From an uncultured Clostridia bacterium (lineage in GTDB: Bacteria > Bacillota > Clostridia > UBA1381): DNA of 40,522 bases. The DNA is taken from positions 1 through 40,522 of the forward strand of contig CAKSFY010000007.1 in NCBI GenBank assembly GCA_934454035.1, in the 5' to 3' direction. Under the pieces are notes generated by a model. That model searched no databases. It was not told the DNA's origin and worked only from the letters and a program-made list of their open reading frames with translations. Of the stretch, positions 7,095 through 16,400 are shown piece after piece. How positions within the stretch are numbered: position 1 is the stretch's first letter; every line of letters begins with the position of its first letter. A program made the translations under genes and the position numbers.

Positions 7095-9866
7095 TTACTT
7101 CTTGTTAAACTTAGTCCACGGAAGCTGATCCATAAAATCGGAAATTACATTTGTAACCTCTACATTTACGTCCTTTATATACAGGTCGGCATATCCGCCC
7201 TCAATCTTAAAATCGGTTCCTATCAGTTCCATATTGTCAAGATTTATATCTTTAAGCTCAATTGTTTTTGTAATCCACTTTTTGGAATTCTTTCTGTCAA
7301 AGCTGTATATCATCTGCTCGGTTTTGTCAAGACTGGACGATTTTGAATTCCAACCGAAATACGAGAGCTTAACCGGCATATAACTTTCGTCATAATATGA
7401 GAATGTTATCTTCGCGTCTGCTCTGTCTGCCTGATATTTGTCCTCCTTGACATTTACAAGCATTCTGTTGCCTGTATTTACTTTCCAGCAGCTTTGTCCG
7501 CCTTTTTCCGCTTCTTTGATATAGTTTACGCAGCCTTTATAGCTCGGAACCTCGCAGGTGTCCGAAACGGAAATTCTTCCGCCGTCAGCAGGCTTATCGA
7601 CTATATCCGAAACATCCATCCAAGCCGTGGCTATGATTCCGGAGCCGTCATTCATAACAAACGAAATCTTTTTTCCGTCCGGACTGAAAGACGGGTGTGC
7701 ATGACCCGGATGCACCGCAAGACCAAGCTGAGGTCTGCACAAAAGATGTGCTTCACCGGTATATCTGTCAACAAGCACAATTTCATTTAGGTTGCCGTCA
7801 AGCTTATTTGTATCGGCAACTATAAATCTGTCGTCCGCCGGACTTGCCGAGCAGTGCCAGTATCTGTACTCATTGCTGACATACTCTTTCATTTTACCTG
7901 TTAAGTCAATTGTCATAATTCCGCTGTAGCCGATATTTGTTCCGACGGTATATTTTACAAACGCGAGCCGGTTACCGTCACCGAACCACATTTCATGACC
8001 CGATGTTTCGCCGGTAAGCTCCTCAGTAACCTGCTTTTGTCTGAAAAGATTGAAAGCGCTGGTTTTGTCCGTGTCAAGAAGCCAGATTCTGTCCGGGATT
8101 ATTGTCGTTGTACCCTCATGGCAGAAAAATACCAGATTGTCATATGCAGGATTGATAATAACATGGTTTAAATTCATTCCGGCAGATTCGCTTGACATAA
8201 ATTCCTTATGGAATTCTGTATTCCATGTACCGTTTTCAATATCCAGCACAGGGCACTTTCTGTATCTTGTGCCGCCGAACGGCTTGGCATAATCAAGTTC
8301 GCTGCTGCCCTCCTGCCAGTTTATCGCAAGGTATTTCTCATCATTGGTGATACTGAGTCCCCACCAGTTCAAAACGCTTGACGGAAGCTTTGCAACGGTT
8401 TTTACTTCAAATGTATTCAAATCCATTGTCCGAACTTCTCTGAATTCGGCGTCAACATAATACATTTTGTCGCTTGCCCCCACGACGGTTGCGTTTGCAT
8501 AGCACAAATACTGCAGGGTATGTTTTTCCGTATCATAAAGGAATATAGGACTCAAGGCATTCTGTTCCTCAACAACAAAGCGTTTGTTGTCGGAGGTCCA
8601 TTGATTCGCCGTATAATACTCACGAACCGTGTTGTCACCCTTATGGGTATAGTAATATTTTCTGCCCGTATACGGGTCGGTAACCTGCTTTGTTTCTATT
8701 TCCGCCGGGCTTGAATATGCAAGTGCACGGATTTTGGAATCGGGTGACTTTTTAACCGTTTCCGTTGTGACAACGTTTCTTGCAATCAGGTCAGCAATAT
8801 TAAGTCTGTCCGATTTATTCTTTTTTACCAGCCAGTTATATGCCATTGCGGCAAAATTATCCTCAATAGCAGTCTTTGTCGGCTGCATGATAAGATTTTC
8901 CGGTTTTATAAGCTCTGCGTCAATCAGATTCTGTATAATATTGTCGTCTGTCTGAACATCGCTGAGCTTAGCAAAAATCAAGGCAAGCTCCTTTTGAGTT
9001 ACCTCTTCCAAAGCGCTGCCGCTCCAGTCGGTAAGCTTATTATGTTCAAGATAGCCGAGAGCTCTCTGCTCCTCATCATTTGCATCGGTAAGCGATGATT
9101 TATATTCCTCATTCTGTCTGCCGAGAAGCTTTACAAGTCTTAAAGCAACACCTTTTCTGGTCAGCTTGTTTTCGAGTATATCCTTGAAATTATCCGGATA
9201 AAGTCCGAGCTGCGCCAAAGTTTCGGCAGACGCACTCGCTGCCGTACCGACTTCAAACGAATTATCGTTTTCAATGCCCTTTGCATTAATGACCTCAAGT
9301 CTTGCAAAGGCATTATACGCGCCGTTTATAATTTTAATATCCGCTCCGATATCGTCTATCGAATGATTAAAATAAGCGTCATCCACGAAAAAGCTTCTTG
9401 TTGCCCATCTCGGATTTTCGTCCTTTACTATCGTAATCATATTTGAACCGTCACGGGTAGGATAAGCCATTCGGAAAGTTCCCTTCTGAGGACCGAATTC
9501 ATAAAATGTCAGTTTAATAAAAAATCGGGAGTCTTCCTCTTTTTTATAGAAATTTTCGTCCAGTCTTGCATAAATAAAATTCGCGCCGTACACCTTTCTG
9601 GCTTCAACGCCTTCAAGCACAACCTTTTCGTTATATGTCGGCAGTGATTTGTCAACCTGACCGCCGTCAAAAAATGTAATATTTTCGCTTTCTATTTTAT
9701 CGCCGAAAGTAACCCATCCGCTGATTGCATCCGTTTTTTCGTTCGTGTCCTCCGACACTGCCTGCGTGCCGATATTATCCGCATTTCCCGGCTGACCGGT
9801 TACGGCGGGTGACGGCTGCGCAGTAAAGCTCGTCAATGCCAATAGCCACGCCATAATCTTATTCAT
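7095..9866 (-). CDS. Secreted PL22-like (oligogalacturonate lyase-type) propeller protein with SLH-like segment
   Basis: 923 residues. Signal-peptide-like N-terminus (about 1-23), then a beta-sandwich (about 50-210), then a stretch resembling a degenerate S-layer homology region (about 230-360; LTRKGVALRLVKLLG, ...VTQKELALIFAKL). A WD40/TolB-like propeller follows (about 385-785) with oligogalacturonate-lyase-type landmarks: CHEGTTT, DRIWLL, GHEMW (H624), YWHCSAS (H671) and HPGHAHPSFSPDGK (H719, H722, H724). A C-terminal binding-like beta domain covers about 790-923. Known PL22 enzymes cleave unsaturated digalacturonate in the cytoplasm with Mn bound by His/Gln residues at these loops; here the protein appears exported, which is unusual. 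GGAGG lies nine bases before the ATG. It follows the esterase gene (ends 9967) on the same strand. Lyase activity is inference; a sugar-binding TolB-like role is possible. Confidence 0.65.
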   Translation of the reverse strand: MNKIMAWLLALTSFTAQPSPAVTGQPGNADNIGTQAVSEDTNEKTDAISGWVTFGDKIESENITFFDGGQVDKSLPTYNEKVVLEGVEARKVYGANFIYARLDENFYKKEEDSRFFIKLTFYEFGPQKGTFRMAYPTRDGSNMITIVKDENPRWATRSFFVDDAYFNHSIDDIGADIKIINGAYNAFARLEVINAKGIENDNSFEVGTAASASAETLAQLGLYPDNFKDILENKLTRKGVALRLVKLLGRQNEEYKSSLTDANDEEQRALGYLEHNKLTDWSGSALEEVTQKELALIFAKLSDVQTDDNIIQNLIDAELIKPENLIMQPTKTAIEDNFAAMAYNWLVKKNKSDRLNIADLIARNVVTTETVKKSPDSKIRALAYSSPAEIETKQVTDPYTGRKYYYTHKGDNTVREYYTANQWTSDNKRFVVEEQNALSPIFLYDTEKHTLQYLCYANATVVGASDKMYYVDAEFREVRTMDLNTFEVKTVAKLPSSVLNWWGLSITNDEKYLAINWQEGSSELDYAKPFGGTRYRKCPVLDIENGTWNTEFHKEFMSSESAGMNLNHVIINPAYDNLVFFCHEGTTTIIPDRIWLLDTDKTSAFNLFRQKQVTEELTGETSGHEMWFGDGNRLAFVKYTVGTNIGYSGIMTIDLTGKMKEYVSNEYRYWHCSASPADDRFIVADTNKLDGNLNEIVLVDRYTGEAHLLCRPQLGLAVHPGHAHPSFSPDGKKISFVMNDGSGIIATAWMDVSDIVDKPADGGRISVSDTCEVPSYKGCVNYIKEAEKGGQSCWKVNTGNRMLVNVKEDKYQADRADAKITFSYYDESYMPVKLSYFGWNSKSSSLDKTEQMIYSFDRKNSKKWITKTIELKDINLDNMELIGTDFKIEGGYADLYIKDVNVEVTNVISDFMDQLPWTKFNKK

Positions 9867-9879
9867 ATATTTTTGCCTC

Positions 9880-9927
9880 CATAAAAAATGCTTTCGGAAA
9901 CCGCCGCGGCAAGGCGGCAGTTTCCGT
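9880..9927 (-). terminator. Stem-loop with T-run between the esterase and propeller genes
   Basis: On the minus strand CGGAAA(CTG)CCGCC pairs with GGCGGTTTCCG (9913-9926 with 9895-9905, one 3-nt bulge), then AAAGCATTTTTT. It looks like an intrinsic terminator of the upstream esterase gene. A promoter-like pair at 9932-9960 would start transcription at its edge, so it could also be a 5' leader stem of the downstream gene. Confidence 0.5.
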
Positions 9928-9931
9928 AACT

Positions 9932-9960
9932 ATTCTATCATATTATTCTTTGTTTTGCAA
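9932..9960 (-). promoter_or_regulatory. Putative promoter of the 7095-9866 propeller gene
   Basis: Minus strand TTGCAA (9955-9960), 17 bases, TAGAAT (9932-9937), just after the esterase stop codon at 9967. The spacing is ideal and the hexamers are fair. It lacks the TTTTGTCWATTTAC box of the other secreted-protein promoters here. Confidence 0.4.
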
Positions 9961-9966
9961 GAGCTT

Positions 9967-12900
9967 TTATTCCGGAATTGCGGGGCTTATGTCTCCCGAG
10001 ATATAATTTGCCAAAACGCTTATATCTTTTGTTTCTCCTATACCTCTTGCAATTATCTTTGCCATTTCGTTTGCGCCTGCCTCGGTCAGATGAACTCCGT
10101 CCGAAATATAGAAGCCCAAGCCGTCGTCAGCCGTCCAGTAATCGTTAAACAGCTGTTTGTTTTCGGCATATACATCTATAAACGCAGTGCCTGTCAAATC
10201 GGCAACCTCTTTCATTGCCGTGCGGTAAGCTGCAACCGCATCGGTTGTCATCTTTCCGTCGGTTTTGTCTCTGTTGATTGCAGCGGAAGAAAGCAGCACC
10301 GGAATTACTCTCTTAGCCTTAAGCTCCGTAATCCATGTTGTCAGATTTGCTTTATATGTGTCTGTATCAACACCTCTGCCGTCCTCAGCTGAGGTCATGG
10401 AATCATTATGACCGAACTGGATAAAGACATAATCTCCCTCATTTGCCGCATTTTTAACCTGCTCATATTTTCCGTAGGTTTTTGTACTTGCTCCGGCAGT
10501 TGCGAAATTATAGAAGTTTGTTTTGTCGTTAAAGTAATTTCCGATCACATTGCCCCAGCCTACTGCTCCGGGATGTCCTGCACATATAGAATCACCCATT
10601 AAGTAAATATCCTTTGTAACCTTTTTCTGAGACGCGTCCTCTCCCAGATTTTTGTATATTGTTATATTGTTGATATATCCCTGGCAGTCAAAGTTGATTC
10701 TGAAATCTCCGCCGCCCATACCGTTGCTAAACGGAACATCGCTCATATCAAATACTACCTTTGTCCATTGGTTGGCAGTCACCGGAACAGACTTTGAAGT
10801 ATCTTTGTTCTCAGCATTTTTATATAATACCGCAATATTTCCCTTCGGAGCATAATACTCAATTTCCAGGCTTACGTTGTCGTAATCGGTTCCCGACAAA
10901 AGGCTTGAATCCACATCAAAGTAGAATGCATTCTTCCATTCTCTCCAGCTCGGCACACCACCGTGGTTTACACCGTTATATCTTGTGTTATAGATAAAGT
11001 GCTTTCCGTCAACCGGTTCTTTTGCAGCGTCTTCGCCATAGTCTTTGCCCGAGAAAAGGATATTTTTATCATATCCGGTTTCTCCCGGAGTTTCGGTATT
11101 TTTAAGAGTCATATACTTTGTCTCAAGCTCGGTTCCGTCGGCATTGACTTTTGCATAGCCGACCATATCCGGCATGGGTCTGTATACCTTTACATTTGTG
11201 GTTGCAAAGCCGCCGTCTCCCGATATACCCATTCTGAAATCGTAGCCTGCAAATACTTTTGCATTATGGTCAAACTGAGCATTTGTCAAATTAACCTTTA
11301 CGGTTTTCCACTCATTGTCTCCGGCAAGATTTAAAATAGTCTTGGTGGGAGCTGTTGACGCTTCTCCGTTATTGTATGCAAGATACTGAATATAAAGTGC
11401 CTTGCCCTTAACATTTTCATCATCAAAATAATCAAATTCAACCGTAACGTCTCTGTCATCCGCCGAAATAACGGAATTGTCAACCTTATATCTTATGCTT
11501 GTATATCTGATTTTACCCTTATCGGCATAAGGCTCACCGTCAGCAAAATAGTTATACAGCTTGCCTGCGGCTCTGTCCTCAACACCGGTTACCCGAGCCT
11601 GTTTTCCGCCTCTTGTATCGACAACATTCATACTGTCGTCCGCAACATTTGAGTTGTTGTAATGGAAGCTGATTCCGTTGCCGCCGTCATATTCTTCATA
11701 GAAGCTTTCCTCCTCGGAATCGGTCGGAAGCGTTATCGAAAGAACTTTATCGGTCTTAAGCACAGCTGTCTCGGATTCAACACCCAATGCATCGCCGTAT
11801 TCTGCAATAACAGAATATGCATATTCGGTATCCGGCAAAACGTCTGTATCTTTATAAACTTTATTGCTCAAATGCTCGGCAACTACAACGCCGTCTCTCT
11901 TTAAAGTATAGCCTGTTACTCCGTTTGAGTTAATCGGAGGATTCCATTTTACAATCAGTCCGTCCGAGTATGTCTTGTACGAATATACCGATTCGATAAC
12001 AGAGCTTATATACGGAGCTAATGATACCTTTGAAATTGCAGCGCCCATAAGTCTGAGCTGGCAGCCTCCGGTCAGCTTGGATGTCTGCAGGAACTCCGCG
12101 TCGTACAATCTTACAGTTGCCGTTTTCCACTCCTTGGAGTCGGTCTTTGCCGCAACCACCTGTTCTGCCAGCGACACGCCGGTTTTCCCTGTTTTGTAGT
12201 ATTGAACCTTGAGATTGCCCGTTCCCATATCCAAATAATCGACAGTTACATCAACTGCATTGCCCGTTCCGCTGATATAATCCCCGTCTAATTTGAAATA
12301 GAATATTGTTCCTCTCGTCCTATCGCCTGCAGTACGCACAACCTCCTTATCGCACTCTCTGCCGTAGAGGTTTACATGCTTGGAAATCGTATCGTTTGTC
12401 CAAATGTTATCATTATTTCTTAAATACGACATATTTCTTCCGATTACATATTTATCCATTTGAATATACGCACCGTCTTCAAAATGAGCGGTCATTATAT
12501 CGGAGACTGTGCCGCCGTTTTTAACAACATATGTATCTCCCTCGCTTGCGGAGGTATCTGTGTAAAGATACATCGGCATATCGGAAATATTCTGAGGACT
12601 CCACGCGTTATAGAATTCAGCCAGCTTTGTAATATCTGACGTGTCAACCGCTTCTCCGTTTTTGTAAAGCGTATAGTCGCCGCCCTTATCATACCACGAA
12701 ACCGTAACGGTTTGCGGATCGTCGCAATAAAATGCGGCGAGCTCCGGTGCTTCTGCTTCGGTTTCAATCGGTTTTAATAAATCCTGTTCCCAGATAAAGC
12801 TCTTAAAGCTCTGACCGTCGGCAACTTCGTTTATAACGGTCAGTTCTGCCGATTGGTCGGATTTATTCTTCTTATCCATATCAATGCCGACAAGAGTTTT

Positions 12901-13203
12901 ATTTTCGTCATATACCGCACCGACCAGCGCAATATCCTTTTCCGCCGCGCCGCTTACGGAAATTGTGCTCTTAAATGTTCCGCTTACCGCACCGTGAACC
13001 GGCACATGTCCGTTAGATGCGGTTATTTCGGTAAATTTACCGTCTGTCGGGGCTGCAACCTCATAAAATTCGTTATCACTTGCTATTTTGTAATACTTTG
13101 GTGCAGAAACGCTCATTGCCGCTTCCTCCGCTCCTGCGGGAATAACTGCCATACCCTGGCAGACTGCCGCCGCCAGAATAAGCGACATAAGTTTTTTCTT
13201 CAT
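9967..13203 (-). CDS. Secreted modular CE12-like rhamnogalacturonan acetylesterase
   Basis: 1078 residues from the ATG at 13203, preferred over the ATG at 13233 because GAAAGG lies nine bases upstream and it gives a standard signal peptide (MKKKLMSLILAAAVCQG...). Order: small 'F-I/V-W-D/E' beta module (about 50-125), FN3-like strands, orphan beta module 1 (about 250-400), FN3 (about 405-490), orphan modules 2 and 3 (about 510-680 and 720-850), then an SGNH/GDSL esterase domain (about 865-1060). Catalytic blocks are GDSICAG (S872), the G block AGAST, GHND, and SDGVHLTEAG (D1035, H1038). The compact domain with D-x-x-H is typical of CE12 enzymes that remove acetyl groups from rhamnogalacturonan I. 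Transcribed from the boxed promoter at 13381. Confidence 0.82.
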   Translation of the reverse strand: MKKKLMSLILAAAVCQGMAVIPAGAEEAAMSVSAPKYYKIASDNEFYEVAAPTDGKFTEITASNGHVPVHGAVSGTFKSTISVSGAAEKDIALVGAVYDENKTLVGIDMDKKNKSDQSAELTVINEVADGQSFKSFIWEQDLLKPIETEAEAPELAAFYCDDPQTVTVSWYDKGGDYTLYKNGEAVDTSDITKLAEFYNAWSPQNISDMPMYLYTDTSASEGDTYVVKNGGTVSDIMTAHFEDGAYIQMDKYVIGRNMSYLRNNDNIWTNDTISKHVNLYGRECDKEVVRTAGDRTRGTIFYFKLDGDYISGTGNAVDVTVDYLDMGTGNLKVQYYKTGKTGVSLAEQVVAAKTDSKEWKTATVRLYDAEFLQTSKLTGGCQLRLMGAAISKVSLAPYISSVIESVYSYKTYSDGLIVKWNPPINSNGVTGYTLKRDGVVVAEHLSNKVYKDTDVLPDTEYAYSVIAEYGDALGVESETAVLKTDKVLSITLPTDSEEESFYEEYDGGNGISFHYNNSNVADDSMNVVDTRGGKQARVTGVEDRAAGKLYNYFADGEPYADKGKIRYTSIRYKVDNSVISADDRDVTVEFDYFDDENVKGKALYIQYLAYNNGEASTAPTKTILNLAGDNEWKTVKVNLTNAQFDHNAKVFAGYDFRMGISGDGGFATTNVKVYRPMPDMVGYAKVNADGTELETKYMTLKNTETPGETGYDKNILFSGKDYGEDAAKEPVDGKHFIYNTRYNGVNHGGVPSWREWKNAFYFDVDSSLLSGTDYDNVSLEIEYYAPKGNIAVLYKNAENKDTSKSVPVTANQWTKVVFDMSDVPFSNGMGGGDFRINFDCQGYINNITIYKNLGEDASQKKVTKDIYLMGDSICAGHPGAVGWGNVIGNYFNDKTNFYNFATAGASTKTYGKYEQVKNAANEGDYVFIQFGHNDSMTSAEDGRGVDTDTYKANLTTWITELKAKRVIPVLLSSAAINRDKTDGKMTTDAVAAYRTAMKEVADLTGTAFIDVYAENKQLFNDYWTADDGLGFYISDGVHLTEAGANEMAKIIARGIGETKDISVLANYISGDISPAIPE

Positions 13204-13333
13204 TTTCTTCATCCTTTCTAAATAAAAATCCATACATTAAGCGTGTTTTATTTTGCAGTAACAAGATCTGTTCTCTTTTCATATCCGCCCGGAATGTCTG
13301 AAAAGATTTATAAAATCCGTTTATGCTTTTATA

Positions 13334-13353
13334 CGGTAATTTTTAAATTACCG
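13334..13353 (-). other. Palindrome in the esterase 5' leader
   Basis: A 9-bp inverted repeat CGGTAATTT / AAATTACCG with a 2-nt loop, inside the roughly 170-base untranslated leader between the promoter at 13381 and the start at 13203. It could be an operator or a leader stem; it is not followed by a T-run long enough for a clear terminator. The rest of 13204-13475 shows no gene. Confidence 0.35.
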
Positions 13354-13380
13354 AAAATAAAACCTTTGCTATCTGACATT

Positions 13381-13419
13381 ATTGTATAACATTCGGTGCA
13401 ATTAGTAAATTGACAAAAT
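13381..13419 (-). promoter_or_regulatory. Promoter of the esterase gene with TTTTGTCAATTTAC box
   Basis: On the minus strand ATTTTGTCAATTTAC (13405-13419) overlaps the -35 TTTACT (13404-13409); 17 bases later comes TACAAT (13381-13386). A second TGACA core lies at 13442-13446 on the plus strand, 31 bases from the first. The box is shared with the promoters at 17168 and 17284, suggesting a common activator binding at the -35. Confidence 0.65.
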
Positions 13420-13475
13420 CATGAAAACCCGTTTTTTGGGGTGACATTTTTTAAAATGCACAATTTATAAAATTG

Positions 13476-16400
13476 TCAATAGCCTATCACGCGTACCGAT
13501 TTTATGCTTATTCCGCAATCTGACACCAATTTGAAATCACAGCCGCCGAGTCCCTCAAAGCTGACATCTATAAGTGCAATTCTCTTTGTTATTACTTTGC
13601 CGCTGCCTGTACATTCAATAACATCTTCGGCACGTTTTGCAGGTTTTTGTTCTTCTGTTGCAGTCGGGTCGGAGGTATTATAATCAATACAGATATTTCC
13701 TGCGGCGGTATCTTCATAAGTGATATCAATCCATGCCATATTTGCGTCCGCTCCCTGCATATATTCGTTTTCTACGTCAAAGCCAATGGGTGCGGCTGCC
13801 GTAAGGCTGCCGTCCGAACTGCCGCTTGTGAGCGAAAGACCGCTGTTTGATTCCGGAGTCCACAAAACATACTGCTTTCCGCTGTCCGAAATGCCGGTCT
13901 TATTTTCTGCGGATACGCGGCTTATATAAGTTCCGGCGTCGGCAACCACTCTGAAATCACTGTAAGTAAGTGCCTGCGGTGCGACAAATTTTGCGTCCGT
14001 CAATTCTGCCGACGCTTCTTTCCAGGTATTTGAATTTGCCTTTTTCGCAAGAACAATCTTCTTTGCAATACTGCCGTCCGCCGCATTATACTGAAGGCTG
14101 ACTTCGCCCGTACCGCTGTCGTAATATCTGACGGTGATAACTACATTTCTGTCATTTTCATTAATTATCCGTCTGTCTGCCTTAAAATAGAACATACCGA
14201 CCTTATTTTTGACGCCGCTGTCTGTTTCGACTCTTTGCAAAGTATTTACCCTGCATGCTTCGCCGCCGATTTCAGCCGCTTCGGTATAACTGTCGGAGGT
14301 TTTGTTACTGTCATTTAAGACAAAGCCGAGTCCGTCCTCCGAAACGGTTTCGCCAAGGTCTGCGCTTGCATATGACGCAGCGGTTTTTGCCTTGACGCCC
14401 GAGGCAAATGTCATATCCGAACCCTCGGACGGGTATGCCCATACTTTACTTATATATGTATCCGCTCCGCCCTCAACTCTGAAATCGCAGTAAGATAGTG
14501 CCTGCGGTGCAACGAATTTTGCATCATCAACCGAAATTTCGGCAATTTTCCACGAATTGCTGCCCTTTCTGTCCGTCAGCTTAACGCTTTTTCCGACGCT
14601 GCCGTCCGCTGCATTATACTTTACATAAATGGGATTTTCGGAATTATCGAAATATCTTATTTTAATTGTAACATTTCTCTCGTCCGAAGAAACTATGCTC
14701 CGGTCGCATTTAAAATAGAACATTCCGTCTCTGTCACGTCCGGTGCACACGGTCCCGTTATACTCGGTTCCTTTTGCTGCGTGGATAGCTTTTCGGCAAG
14801 CTTCGCCGCCGATATTTGCATGAAGGGTAAAGCTGTCCGACGCGATATTGGTATCGTTGTCCAAAAATTCAAGTCCGCTGTTTACGGTTGCTCCGCCAAG
14901 AGCGGAATATGCTTTATCCGAAAGAAGCTCCTCTCTTTCGGGATATGCCCACACTCTGTCTATATATGTATCCGCTCCGCCGACGATTCTGAAATCGCAG
15001 CCTGTAAGAGCCTGCGGCGCGCAGAATTTTGCGTCATCAACCGAAATTTCCGCCGTTTTCCACGTATTGCTGCCGGTTCTGTCGGCAATTTTAACATTTT
15101 TACCGACGCTGCCGTCCGCTGCATTATATTGAAGATAAATCGGTATGTTTCCGTTATCGTAATACGAAACACCCACCGTGACATTTAAGTCATCCGAGGA
15201 AATCATGTTCCTGTCCGCTTTGAAATAAAACATTCCCGTTCTGTCACGTCCTGTGCACACAGTTCCGTTATATTCTTCATCTTTTCTGAACGTCTTTGCT
15301 CTGCGGCAATCTCTGCCGCCTATATTTTCGTGCAAAGTAAAGCTGTCCGACGCAATATTTGTGTCATTGTCCAAAAACTCAAGTCCGTCATTTACGGTTG
15401 TGCTCTTTAAATCAGAATAAGCCGTCTCAACCGGTATTTCCACACATGAGCTGCCTGCCGCCGTAAGACCCTTTTGATGAATCGGCTTTACTTCATATAA
15501 ATACTCAGTATTTGCGTCAAGCGTCATATCTCTGTAAATACAGTCCTCGGTCTCTGCAATTTTTACGCCGTTTCTGAAAATTTCATAGCCGATATCGGTC
15601 AGATTGTTGCTCGGCTGCCAGGACAATACCACACCGTTTTTGTTTTTCTTCGCAACGCGAAGCTTTTCGGGTGCGGTATCCGAGAAAAGCGCCGGTTTTT
15701 CGTTTGCATCCCAAACAAAGCATTTTAAAAGCCTGCAATCGGCGCTTATATTTACATCTGCGCACATTTCGCCCGATGTATCCGTTTCACCGCTGCCGAT
15801 TGAAATAAGCTTGCCGTCCCGGTCATATGCCGCCGCATAAAGCGTAAGGTTTTTTTGTCCGAAAATTTCCGCTTGGGTTTTGATTGTGTTAACTCCCATC
15901 GATAGCACGTTTTTTTCCGCTCCGTCTTTGTAAATCGTTATGGGCGTTACTCTGAAACTGTCCTGCTCATTGGTTCTTGCATATACTTTATCCTTAACCT
16001 GTCCGTCCGAAACAAGGTCACTGACATCGACCATTCCCACACCGAGGATATCGTTGCCGTCCGACTGCCTTACAGTCATGCTGAATGTAACCTTTTTTCC
16101 GTCCGGGCTGAACTGCGGATGCGGCTGCCACGGATGGTTGGGACCTGCTTTCTGCCTTGCGATTACATAAGCGTCACCGGTTTTTGAATCGGTCATTACT
16201 ATATCGGCAATTATGTTCTTGCCGCTGCTCTGGTAAATTACGTCCGAAACTATCCAGCGCCCGTCCGAGGAGGCGCTGCAATGCCAGTGCCTGTAGTCGC
16301 TGTTTAAATATTCTCTTTCTCCGCCGTCCTTATTCATACGAACGATTCCGCTTTTTCCCACATTTTTCGGGTATGTATATTTTACCGTGACAACGCTCTC

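Noticed and set aside
13890..15405. Tandem DNA repeats as a possible non-coding satellite
   Set aside because: The 510-base period is an exact codon multiple within an intact frame and reflects duplicated protein modules.
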